Source: Bosea sp. 124
GTDB lineage: Bacteria; Pseudomonadota; Alphaproteobacteria; Rhizobiales; Beijerinckiaceae
DNA length: 64,000 nucleotides
Direction: 5' to 3'
Assembly: GCF_003046175.1 (NCBI RefSeq)
Contig: NZ_PZZM01000001.1
Span: 4,233,001-4,297,000 of the forward strand
Shown: one piece after another, positions 34,772-43,249 of the stretch
Position numbering within the stretch: position 1 is the stretch's first letter
Layout: the number at the start of each line of letters is the position of its first letter
Notes under the pieces: model-generated
Databases searched by the model: none
Seen by the model: only the letters and a program-made list of their open reading frames with translations
What the model was told of the DNA's origin: nothing
Position numbers and translations under genes: made by a program

Positions 34772-36628
34772 TTACGGCTCGCGCACCACCCTGAAGCCGT
34801 TGGTGTAGAAGCGGACATCCGCCTCGTATTTGAAGCGCGCGGCCGAGCGCAGATAGCGCGGATCGTTGTTGAAGGAGCCGCCGCGCAGCACGCGCTCGCG
34901 GCAGCCCGGCGCGATGAAGGCGCCGCTGTCGCGCGGCGTTGTCCGGTAGCTGTCGCTCCAGCAATCGGCGACCCATTCGGCGGCATTGCCGGCCATGTCG
35001 AAAAGTCCGAAGCCGTTGGCGGGGTATTGCCCGACCTCGACCGCCTGCCGGCGCGTCGGATCGTTGCAGCCGATGCAGTTGGCGCGCTCCTTCACCATGG
35101 TCGCGCCCCAGGGATAGGTCGTCGCCGTGCCGGCGCGGGCGGCATATTCCCACTCGGTCTCGCTCGGCAGGCGGTACTTGCGGCCGGTCTTCATCGAGAG
35201 CCAGGCGAGATAGGCGTTGGCGTCATTCCAGTGGATATCGGTGACCGCGCGCTTGCCGCGGCCGAGATTGCGGTCGTTGGGGCGATGCGCGCAGCCGCCC
35301 TGGTCGACGCAGGCGTCCCATTCCTCGAAGGTGACCTCGCGCAGGCCGATATAGAAGCCGTTGCGGATGGCGACGCCGTGGACGGGCTTCTCGAACTCGT
35401 AGAGTTCGTTGGCTCCCATCTCGAAACTACCGGGCGGGATCAGCGTCAGTTCCGGGCAGCCCTCACAGTCGCGGATGGTGCGCGCGGAGGAGGGGGGGCT
35501 TGCAGCCGGCGTTGAAGCGGGAGGGCGGGCCGGCTCGCGCACCGAGGCGACCGCGGGCGGGGGCGCTGCCTGAGGAGCCGGTGCCGCGGGAAGGGCGGCA
35601 GGTGCGGGCCGTCCAGGCGCGGGCTGTCGTGCGGCGTATTGCTGCTCGCGCGTCCGTGCCAGCCCGGCGAAGCGGCCATTGGGATAGGCATTGAGATAGG
35701 CGCGGTATTCGGCCGGGTTCTCGCTGGAGCGGATCGATTCCCAGAAGGAGAGCTCATAGGCATCCTGCCGCGCAGCGGGTGACTCCATCGGTGGCAGCGG
35801 GATCACTGCCCTGCTGGTCTCGGCGATCTGGGTCGGGCGCGCCACCGGCGTCACGATCAGGCCGGCCGGTGGCTCCGACGAGGTCCAGACCTGCTGGCCG
35901 CGCCGCGTCAGCCGCGCGACGGCGTCACGGGTCCGGCTCAGCGCCGCCGTCATGTCGAGCCCCGGCGTCCGGATCGCCTTGATCCACTCGTCGATGGCCG
36001 GATTGCTACGCGCGCCAGCGTCGGCGATCGTGCGGCCGGGCGCGGCGGTGAACATCACGCTGACATGGTCCATGCGCTCGATGGCGAGGAGCCCCTTGGA
36101 GGAGCCGGCGAGTTCGGCTTGCCAGGGATTGTCCCGGCTGGCATCGAGCACGACGAGCGCGCTCGCGGGCCGCGCCACGATCAGCGCATCGAGCAGCATG
36201 TCGAGATCGACGGCAGCCTGGGCGATCTCCGAGGCGGATCGCAGCCTCGCATCGACGGGAGCCAGGAAATTGCGGTTGCGCAACTGCACCGCATGGCCGG
36301 AATAGAACACCACTGCCTGGACGCCGCGCCTGAGCTTGCCGGCGAAGGTCGCGATCGCATCCTGCAAAGCCGGGCCGTTCGCATCCTCGGCGATGACGAC
36401 GTCGAAGGCGCCGTCGCGCAGCACTGCGGCCACGGCGCGGGCATCACTGGCGGCCGCGGCCACCGGAGCCAGCGGGTAGCCGGCATTGCCGATCACGAGT
36501 GCGACGCGGCCGGCACCTGCCTCGCTGACCTGGGCGTGGCCCGGCCCGGCCAGCAGCAACAGCGCAGCGCACAGGGCGAACGGCAGGCAGCGCAACCAGG
36601 ACATGCTGCAGGACATGCTGTTCTTCAT
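34772..36628 (-). CDS. Pseudo-caspase (peptidase C14-like) fused to a SUMF1/FGE-sulfatase domain
   Basis: A 618-residue exported protein. After a signal peptide (about residues 10-32, ending GPGHAQ) comes a caspase-like domain (about 40-260) starting RVALVIGNAGYPLAPV. The catalytic His is present (His112, YSGHAVQ), but the expected Cys is Ser164 (LDASRDNPW; the intact paralogue at 38612 has LDACRNNPF). A Pro/Ala-rich linker (about 330-385) leads to a SUMF1/FGE-like domain (about 390-618) with IPPGSFEMG, PSETEWEYAARAG, GNAAEWVADCW and VLRGGSFNND. The catalytic Cys pair of formylglycine enzymes is missing from this last motif. It may bind peptides or act as a scaffold. It is upstream, on the same strand, of nothing else in the T6SS operons; the DUF4399 genes precede it. 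Confidence 0.88.
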   Translation of the reverse strand: MKNSMSCSMSWLRCLPFALCAALLLLAGPGHAQVSEAGAGRVALVIGNAGYPLAPVAAAASDARAVAAVLRDGAFDVVIAEDANGPALQDAIATFAGKLRRGVQAVVFYSGHAVQLRNRNFLAPVDARLRSASEIAQAAVDLDMLLDALIVARPASALVVLDASRDNPWQAELAGSSKGLLAIERMDHVSVMFTAAPGRTIADAGARSNPAIDEWIKAIRTPGLDMTAALSRTRDAVARLTRRGQQVWTSSEPPAGLIVTPVARPTQIAETSRAVIPLPPMESPAARQDAYELSFWESIRSSENPAEYRAYLNAYPNGRFAGLARTREQQYAARQPAPGRPAPAALPAAPAPQAAPPPAVASVREPARPPASTPAASPPSSARTIRDCEGCPELTLIPPGSFEMGANELYEFEKPVHGVAIRNGFYIGLREVTFEEWDACVDQGGCAHRPNDRNLGRGKRAVTDIHWNDANAYLAWLSMKTGRKYRLPSETEWEYAARAGTATTYPWGATMVKERANCIGCNDPTRRQAVEVGQYPANGFGLFDMAGNAAEWVADCWSDSYRTTPRDSGAFIAPGCRERVLRGGSFNNDPRYLRSAARFKYEADVRFYTNGFRVVREP

Positions 36629-36664
36629 TCGCCTCGGAAGTCCCTTCGACCGAATTGCGCCATG

Positions 36665-37153
36665 TCAGCGAACATACACCGTGATCTTGCGCGACATCAC
36701 GGGGGGATTGTGCGGGATGTGGCTATGGTCTCCCAGCAGAAGCTGCAAGGTATGCCGGCCCTTGGGCAGGGTCACGACGACCTCGGTCTGGCCGTTGCCG
36801 AGATGAACGTTGTTGTAGTCCGAAGGGATCGGCTCGTTGGGCGGGCCGGGGTCGGTGTCGATCAGAAGATGGTGATGGCCGGTGTTGGCCCAAACCGTCC
36901 CGGCCGGCGCGACGCCCATCTCCTTCAGGCCGATGCGGACGGTGAAGCGCTCGGGCACGCGCAACTCGTCGAGCGGATAGTGGAAATAGACCTGCGCGCC
37001 CTTGGGAGCCGCCTGGCGCGGCGCTGACTGCGCCAAAGCCTCGCCGGCCAGTGGAAGCAGCATCGCCAGCAGGAACGCGGGCAAGCCGCGACGCCACGGA
37101 AGCATCGCGAGACGGCCGGTTGCTCCGGTCGGTGAAGAGAGATGCGGGTTCAT
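36665..37153 (-). CDS. DUF4399 domain protein, single domain
   Basis: A 162-residue exported protein: an N-terminal signal stretch (LPAFLLAMLLPLAGEALAQ, cleavage near 43) and one DUF4399 domain with TGHHHLLIDTD, the DYNNVHLGNGQTE segment and GRHTLQLLLGDHSHIPH. Its ATG overlaps the stop of the three-domain DUF4399 gene (ATGA), so the two are one operon. The HHH motif may bind metal, but function is unknown. Confidence 0.85.
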   Translation of the reverse strand: MNPHLSSPTGATGRLAMLPWRRGLPAFLLAMLLPLAGEALAQSAPRQAAPKGAQVYFHYPLDELRVPERFTVRIGLKEMGVAPAGTVWANTGHHHLLIDTDPGPPNEPIPSDYNNVHLGNGQTEVVVTLPKGRHTLQLLLGDHSHIPHNPPVMSRKITVYVR

Positions 37154-38436
37154 CGACGCCTCACCGGTCTTTTGCCGCCCGGTGCGACCAGCACCGTGAT
37201 GCGCTCCGACATGATCGGCGGATCATGCGGCACATGGTTTTCGTCGGCGAGGATGAGCTGGAGCGTGTGCTCGCCCATCGGCAGCGTGACCTTGCGCTCG
37301 GTCTGGCCGCCGCCGAAATGAATGTGATTCAGGTCGGCGGGAATCGCCTGGTCGAGCGGCGGCGTCGGCGCGTCGATGACGAGGTGGTGGTGCCCGGTGT
37401 TCGGCTTGGTGACGCCGGCCGGAGCCACGCCCATGTTGCGCAGGCCGAAGCGAATAGTCGTGTTCGGGAAGATCGCCTCGCCGTTGCGCGGATAGACGAA
37501 GTAGACAACGGCGTCGTTGGGGGCCGGCGTCCGCGCCGGCTTGCCATCCGCCCGGGTCGCTGCCGGGGCGGCGGGCTGGACAGCGGAGGCGACCTGTCCG
37601 CCCTCGACCACGCGTACGCGGATGCGCGGCGACATCAGCGGCGGATCATGCGGGACATGGTCCTGGTCGCCCATCAGCAATTGCAGCGTGTGCTCGCCCG
37701 GCGGCAGCGTGAGTTCTGTTTCCGTCTGGGCGCGCCCGAAATGCAGATGGTTGAAGTCGCTCGGGATTTCGCGGTCGAGCGGTGGCAACTCGGTGTCGAC
37801 GAGCAAATGGTGGTGGCCGCCGTTCTCGCTTTTCGTCCCGGCCGGCGAGAGCGCGATCCCGTCGGCGCCGAAGCGGATGCGCGAACGGGAGGGGATCGTG
37901 GCGCCGTCGGCAAGGTCGACGAAGAACACCTTGGCGCCGGGGGCGGCGACGGAGCGCGGCTTCTCCTCCGCCTCGGCCATGACCTCGACGGTGATGCGTT
38001 CCGACATCACCGGCGGGTTGTGAGGCACGTGATCGTGATCGGCGAACAGAAGCTGGAGCGTGTGCCGCCCCGGGGTCAGCGCGATCTCGGTCTCGGTCTG
38101 GCCGCCGCCGAAATGGATATGGTTGAAGTCGCTCGGAATCGGCTGGTCGAGCGGCGGCAGCTCGGTATCGATCAGGAGATGGTGATGGCCGGCATTGCGC
38201 CGGGGCGGGCCGGCGGGAGCGACGTCCATGCCCGTCAGCGCGAAGCGCAGGACGAGCTTGCCGGGCACGCGGGCATTGTTGGGCAGGTCGATGAAGCCGA
38301 TCCTGACATTGGCCGGAGCCGCGCTGCGCAGCCTCGCCCTTTCCTGGGCGAAGGCGGCGTCCGGCAAAGCGGGGGCGAGAACCGCCAAACCCAGGGCCAG
38401 AACGGTCGCTGCGAGGCAGAGCCGAACCTTCTGCAT
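37150..38436 (-). CDS. Triple DUF4399 domain exported protein
   Basis: A 428-residue protein with a signal peptide (ATVLALGLAVLAPALPDAAFAQ, so cleavage near residue 31) and three successive DUF4399 repeats. Each repeat carries GHHHL(L/V)(I/V)D, then FNH(I/L)HFG or LNHIHFG and a closing HTLQL..D..HVPHDPP-type strand, at about residues 80-150, 190-265 and 345-420. Repeats are joined by Ala/Pro linkers. Start at MQKVRLCLAA, since the upstream codons are hydrophilic and lack a ribosome site. It is coupled to the next DUF4399 gene by a 4-bp overlap. Confidence 0.88.
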   Translation of the reverse strand: MQKVRLCLAATVLALGLAVLAPALPDAAFAQERARLRSAAPANVRIGFIDLPNNARVPGKLVLRFALTGMDVAPAGPPRRNAGHHHLLIDTELPPLDQPIPSDFNHIHFGGGQTETEIALTPGRHTLQLLFADHDHVPHNPPVMSERITVEVMAEAEEKPRSVAAPGAKVFFVDLADGATIPSRSRIRFGADGIALSPAGTKSENGGHHHLLVDTELPPLDREIPSDFNHLHFGRAQTETELTLPPGEHTLQLLMGDQDHVPHDPPLMSPRIRVRVVEGGQVASAVQPAAPAATRADGKPARTPAPNDAVVYFVYPRNGEAIFPNTTIRFGLRNMGVAPAGVTKPNTGHHHLVIDAPTPPLDQAIPADLNHIHFGGGQTERKVTLPMGEHTLQLILADENHVPHDPPIMSERITVLVAPGGKRPVRRR

Positions 38437-38611
38437 CGGCTTGTCCCTTTCACGCGCTCCAGTATTGGTTAAGTTATCAGCCTCATGCCGCAGGGGCAAG
38501 CCGAATACCCGTCATGTCAGCGACTTGTGCGTTACCTGTTCCGCGCGGAACAGCTTGCGCGGGCTGGATTTTCGCAAGGTGCTGCGGTAGGTTGACCCAA
38601 GGAAGGGCCTC

Positions 38612-40153
38612 ATGATCTTCGTTGCCGGATTTCGTGCGCTGATCGGATTCGCGATGCTGTTGCTGGCGATGCCGGCGCTGGCAACGGAGCGCCGCGTCGC
38701 GCTCGTGATCGGCAATTCGAGCTACAGCAATGCCCCCGTCCTGCCCAACACCGTCAACGATGCCCGCGACATGGCCGTGTCGTTGCGCAAGGTCGGATTC
38801 GAGGTGGTCGACGGCGTCAATCTCGACAAGCGCGGCATGGACCAGGCGGTGACGCGGTTCGCGCGGCTGGCGCAGGATGCCGACGCGGTGATGTTCTACT
38901 ATGCCGGGCACGGCTTCCAGTTCAACGGCGAGAACTATCTCGTGCCGGTCGAGGCGCGGGTCGAGGACGAGATCAGCGTCCAGTACGAGACGACGCGGCT
39001 GAACGACGTCATGACGGCGCTGAACTTCTCCAAAGGCGTCAAGATCATGGTGCTCGACGCCTGCCGCAACAATCCGTTCGTGAGCCAGCTCGCCAAGCGC
39101 CAGGCGACGCGCGGCTTTGCCGTCGGCAGCGGTCTCGCCCCCGTCGCCCGGGCGCAGGGCATGGTGATCGCCTATGCCACGCAGGCCAACGATGTCGCGG
39201 CGGATGGTGCGGGGCGCAACAGCCCCTTCACGGCGGCGCTGGTCCGCGAGATCGACCAGCCCGGCCTCGAGGTCGCGACGATGTTCCGGCGCGTCCAGAA
39301 GAGCGTCTATGACGCGACATCCGGGCGCCAGACGCCGGAACTCTCGCTTTCGCTGCTCGGCGATTTCTATCTCAACCGGGAGGAGACCGACAGCGATGTC
39401 TGGCGCCGGATCCGGGCGAGCGACGATGCCACCGAGTTCAACGCCTTCATCCAGCGCTATCCGACGAGCTTCTTCACCATCGATGCGCGCACTCGGCTCG
39501 ACCTGATCGAGCGGCGTGCGAGCGAGGCCAAGGAGCGCGACCTGCTGGCCCGCGAATTCGCCGAGCGCGAGCGCGTGCTGCTCGAACGGGTCGAACGGGC
39601 CGAGAAGGTCCGCCAGCAGGCTGCGACCGATCTCGCCCGACGCCAGAGCGAGGCGGCGGTGCCGGCTCCCGCCGGGGCACCGCCCGGTCCGGCGGCGCGG
39701 CCGCTGGCGTCGGCCGGCGGGACCGTCAGGCCCGTCGATGTCGCGACGCGGGCCGCGCAGGAAAAGGCCGAGCGCGAGCGCTTGGCCGAGGAGGTCTCGC
39801 GGCGCGAACGCGAACTCGCCTCGCTCGAGACCGAGAAGCGGCGCCTGGCCGACGAGCGTGGCCTGCTGGAGCAGGCGATGGCGGCGCGGATGGGTACGCT
39901 GACCATGTCGTCCCCGATCCAGCCGAGCCTTTCGCTGGTCGCACCGCCGCCACCGGCCGAGCGGTCCCTGACCGAGCCGGTGGCGAGCGAACCGGCTCCC
40001 GTTGCTCATCCGGCGCCCGCTGCGGTCAGGCCGCAGACCGTCCGGGCGCAGAATGCGCGGCCGAGCGCGGCTGCCTGCAGCGAGATCCTGCTGCGCGCCC
40101 AGCTCGGCGAGCTGACGCCGCAGGCGAAGGAGCAACTTCAACTGTGCCGCTGA
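38612..40153 (+). CDS. Caspase family (peptidase C14) exported protein with coiled coil
   Basis: A 513-residue protein. Signal peptide LIGFAMLLLAMPALA (about residues 10-24), then a caspase-like domain (about 25-250) beginning RRVALVIGNSSYSNAP with an intact catalytic dyad: His100 (YYAGHGFQ) and Cys151 (LDACRNNPF). A charged helical region (about 300-430) with Ala/Arg/Glu repeats is a probable coiled coil, and the tail is Pro-rich before a final helical part with a Cys pair. Such orthocaspases cleave after basic residues in some studied members. It starts the plus-strand run beside the T6SS genes. Confidence 0.9.
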   Translation: MIFVAGFRALIGFAMLLLAMPALATERRVALVIGNSSYSNAPVLPNTVNDARDMAVSLRKVGFEVVDGVNLDKRGMDQAVTRFARLAQDADAVMFYYAGHGFQFNGENYLVPVEARVEDEISVQYETTRLNDVMTALNFSKGVKIMVLDACRNNPFVSQLAKRQATRGFAVGSGLAPVARAQGMVIAYATQANDVAADGAGRNSPFTAALVREIDQPGLEVATMFRRVQKSVYDATSGRQTPELSLSLLGDFYLNREETDSDVWRRIRASDDATEFNAFIQRYPTSFFTIDARTRLDLIERRASEAKERDLLAREFAERERVLLERVERAEKVRQQAATDLARRQSEAAVPAPAGAPPGPAARPLASAGGTVRPVDVATRAAQEKAERERLAEEVSRRERELASLETEKRRLADERGLLEQAMAARMGTLTMSSPIQPSLSLVAPPPPAERSLTEPVASEPAPVAHPAPAAVRPQTVRAQNARPSAAACSEILLRAQLGELTPQAKEQLQLCR

Positions 40154-40193
40154 TGCGCCGACCGCCATCGCCTTCCGTCACGGACCCGCTGAC

Positions 40194-41411
40194 ATGACTG
40201 GCAGAGAATCCATGTGGTCGATCCTTCGCCGCCGCCGTGACGCCCGCCGGCCTGTGATGCGGCACGCCCTGCTCGCGCTTGCTGTGGTCGCAGGATGCGC
40301 GAGCGTACAGGCGCAGCCGGTGCCGCCGACACCGCTGCCTTATCCCGAGGCACTGCAACGGGCTGCGCGCGACCTCTTCGGCAAGGCCAATCTCGGCGCC
40401 GACCGTGTCGAATTGGTCATCGATCCGCTGATCGACGCAGCGTCGGGCGCGCAGTCGACCGCGACGCGCGCGATGCAGCAGACGCTGACCGAAATCGTCC
40501 AGAAATCCTATCCGCGCTTTGTCGTGCAGCCCTTCAGCTCGGAAGTTCTGGCGCGCGATCCCGTCGTGCTGGTCGGGACGCTGACGGCGATCAACAACCA
40601 GGGGGGCGACGGGCCGCGTGATGCCTTCCGAATCTGCCTGACGCTGGCCGATCTGAAGTCGCGGACCATCGTCTCCAAGGGAGTGGCGCGCTCGACGCTC
40701 GACAATGTCGACGTCACGCCGACGCAATACTATCGCGACTCGCCGGTCTGGGCGAAGGACCAGGCGACCGATGCCTATGTGAAGACCTGCCAGGGCACGG
40801 CGCTCGGCGGCGGACTCGAGCCGGCCTATGTCGATCGCCTCACCGCCAATGCCCTGATCAATGACGGCATCGCCGAATACGAGGCGCAACACTTCCGCGA
40901 GGCGCTGGCGTTCTACCGCACGGCGCGGCGGCTCCCGGGTGGCGACCAGCACCGTGTCCGGATCGGCACCTATCTCGCCAGCGCCAAGCTCGGCCGTCGC
41001 GACGATTCGGTCGAGGCTTTCGGCGATCTCGTCGATTACGGGCTGAGCGGCGACCAGCTCATGGTGAAGCTGCTTTTCCGGCCCGGCACGACGCAGTTCA
41101 TCGACAATCCGCAGACGACCGAGCCCTATCCGATGTGGCTCAGCCAGATCGCGACCCGTGCCCGGCAGAAGGGGGCCTGCCTCGAGATCGTCGGCCACAC
41201 CTCGCGCACCGGCATGCCCAATCTCAACGAGCGGCTCTCCGTCCTGCGCGCCCAATTCATCATGGACCTGCTGCTGACGGGCATGCCGGACGGGCGCAGC
41301 CGGATGATCGCCACCGGGCGGGGCTACAAGGAGAACCTCGTCGGCACGGGCAAGGACGACGCCAGCGACGCACTCGACCGCCGGGTGGAGTTCAAGGTCA
41401 TCGGCTGCTGA
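40194..41411 (+). CDS. OmpA-family lipoprotein with N-terminal TPR-like region
   Basis: Up to 405 residues. The basic start and the hydrophobic LALAVVAGCASVQAQ suggest a lipoprotein (lipobox VAGC, Cys near residue 35). A TPR-like part (EAQHFREALAFYRTARRLPGG) precedes a C-terminal OmpA domain (about 290-405) with FRPGTTQFI, GHTSRTGMPNLNERLSVLRAQ and RRVEFKVIG. Starts at 40194 or ATG 40212 or 40257 are possible; no strong ribosome site decides. OmpA domains bind peptidoglycan, so it may anchor an envelope machine. The TssJ lipoprotein of other T6SSs is not otherwise found, but this is not TssJ-like. Confidence 0.8.
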   Translation: MTGRESMWSILRRRRDARRPVMRHALLALAVVAGCASVQAQPVPPTPLPYPEALQRAARDLFGKANLGADRVELVIDPLIDAASGAQSTATRAMQQTLTEIVQKSYPRFVVQPFSSEVLARDPVVLVGTLTAINNQGGDGPRDAFRICLTLADLKSRTIVSKGVARSTLDNVDVTPTQYYRDSPVWAKDQATDAYVKTCQGTALGGGLEPAYVDRLTANALINDGIAEYEAQHFREALAFYRTARRLPGGDQHRVRIGTYLASAKLGRRDDSVEAFGDLVDYGLSGDQLMVKLLFRPGTTQFIDNPQTTEPYPMWLSQIATRARQKGACLEIVGHTSRTGMPNLNERLSVLRAQFIMDLLLTGMPDGRSRMIATGRGYKENLVGTGKDDASDALDRRVEFKVIGC

Positions 41412-41541
41412 GTTCCGGCTCGCGGCAGACGCTTTTCGGCGCTCCGGAGCATGCGGTCCTTCAAATGAAGGAGGCGGAGCGGCTGGCGTCGGGCTCCGAT
41501 ACGGCCGGTGCAACGCGCAGGCGACAAGGCGGGCGGCAAGG

Positions 41542-43098
41542 ATGAACGACACGGCCATCAACCCCTATGACGCCGTCGCCTATCCGGGGCATTCCTTCTC
41601 GCAGACGCATCCGGCCCGGCTCGCGACGATCGCGCATTTCCACGGCATGCAGGCGGCCTCGCCCTCGGCGATGCGGGTGCTCGAACTGGGCTGCGGGCGC
41701 GGCGGCAACCTGCTCCCGATGGCGGCGCAATATCCCGGCAGCCAGTTCGTCGGCATCGATCTCAGCGGCAGCGCTATCGAACATGCGAGGATCGCCACGG
41801 CGGAGCTCGGCCTCGGCAATCTCGTCTTCCATCACCGCAACATCATGGATGTGGCGGCCGAGCTCGGCGAGTTCGACTACATCCTCGTCCACGGCGTCTT
41901 TTCCTGGGTGCCGGACATGGTGCGCGAGAAGATCATCGCCGTCTTCGGCGAACTGCTCTCGCCGCGCGGCATCGCCTATGTCAGCTACAATGCGCTGCCG
42001 GGCTGCCGGCTGCGCGACCTGGCGCGCGATGTCATGCTCTATGCGACTCGGGACGTCTCGGACCCGCAAGAGCGGGTGCGCGTGGCGCGCGCCTCGCTCA
42101 AGGCGGTCGCCGAGGCGAGCGATGCCGCTACTTTCCATGGCGCGGCGCTCAGGCAGCGGCTGGAGCAGCTCGCGGACATGCCGGACAACGTACTATACCA
42201 TGACGATCTCAATCCGGGAGCGCGGGCCTTCGCCCTGCACGAGGTGCTGGGCTCCGCCGAGCGCCACGGCCTGCAGTTCCTGGCCGAGGCCTCCTTCCCC
42301 AACATGTACGGTGCCGCCAAGGGGCCGGCACAGGCGATGCTCGCGAGGATTCCGATCGAGGATGCGGGCGTGCGCGAACAGACGCTCGACCTGCTGATCG
42401 GCCGCGCCTTCCGCGAGACGCTGCTCTGCAGGGCAGGCATCCCGCTGCGGCGCGGCATCAAGTCGGGGTCGCTGAAGCCCTATCACATCGCGGCCCATGC
42501 CCGGTTGGTCGAGGAGACCGGCGGCGAGGAACAGAAGCCCGGCGTCGACCGCTTCGAGTTCGGTGAGGGCGTGCGTCTCTCCGTCGACCTGCATCTGTGC
42601 AAGGCGGCGCTGCGCCAGCTCAGCAAGGTCTGGCCCGCCAGCATCGCTTTTGAGGATCTCGTCGCGCAGGCCGTCGCGGATGTCGGCGCTGAACTCGGGC
42701 CTGATGTCGAGGCGCAGGTCGCCCGGCTGGACGAGGCGCTGCTCGCGATCTTCAAGACCGGCCTGCTCGACATCAAGCTGGAGGCGCCGCCGCTGACGAC
42801 CGCGATCGCGGAACGGCCGCTGGCGAGCGAGGTCGCGCGCTGGCAGGCGACGACGACGCGCGAGGTCACCGATCTGCGCCATCGCATGGTGCTGCTCGAC
42901 GGTGTCATCGTGCGTAAATTCGTCTGCCTGCTTGACGGCTCGCGTACGCCGGAGATGCTGTTGAGCGACCTCAATGCCTTCCTCGACGAGGCACATGGCT
43001 CGGGCGCCGACGTCGGCGACCTGCCCAGGCGCGCGACCGCCGAGGAGGTGGCGGTTCATCTTAAGGATGTCGCGCGTCTCGGCCTGCTCCATGCCTGA
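41542..43098 (+). CDS. Class I SAM methyltransferase with regulatory domain
   Basis: A 518-residue cytoplasmic protein. The SAM-binding motif I is VLELGCGRGGNLL (about residues 46-58), followed by GIDLSGSAIEHAR and a HRNIMDV acidic-loop region. The second part (about 205-290) is a methyltransferase regulatory domain (PF10119 type), and a C-terminal part (about 400-518) resembles the winged-helix-like end of this family. Substrate unknown. It lies between the OmpA lipoprotein and the transglycosylase, in the T6SS neighbourhood, so methylation of an envelope or secretion protein is a guess. Confidence 0.82.
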   Translation: MNDTAINPYDAVAYPGHSFSQTHPARLATIAHFHGMQAASPSAMRVLELGCGRGGNLLPMAAQYPGSQFVGIDLSGSAIEHARIATAELGLGNLVFHHRNIMDVAAELGEFDYILVHGVFSWVPDMVREKIIAVFGELLSPRGIAYVSYNALPGCRLRDLARDVMLYATRDVSDPQERVRVARASLKAVAEASDAATFHGAALRQRLEQLADMPDNVLYHDDLNPGARAFALHEVLGSAERHGLQFLAEASFPNMYGAAKGPAQAMLARIPIEDAGVREQTLDLLIGRAFRETLLCRAGIPLRRGIKSGSLKPYHIAAHARLVEETGGEEQKPGVDRFEFGEGVRLSVDLHLCKAALRQLSKVWPASIAFEDLVAQAVADVGAELGPDVEAQVARLDEALLAIFKTGLLDIKLEAPPLTTAIAERPLASEVARWQATTTREVTDLRHRMVLLDGVIVRKFVCLLDGSRTPEMLLSDLNAFLDEAHGSGADVGDLPRRATAEEVAVHLKDVARLGLLHA

Positions 43099-43249
43099 TG
43101 GATGAGGGGCCGACATTGTCGCAGCCGCGTCACGCGCGTATCTTGACGCTCGGGCAAGTTGTCACGCGCCGGCAAGTCGTCACGATGGCGTATCGTGCTA
43201 TCCCGATGGTCGGCGCTGCGGGCGGAGCCGGCCGGATTGGTGATGGCCG

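Noticed and set aside
34772..36628. Reading the Ser in the caspase domain as a sequencing error
   Set aside because: Possible, since only one base differs, but the frame is intact and nearby positions also differ from the active paralogue (YSGHAVQ instead of YAGHGFQ), which suggests real divergence.
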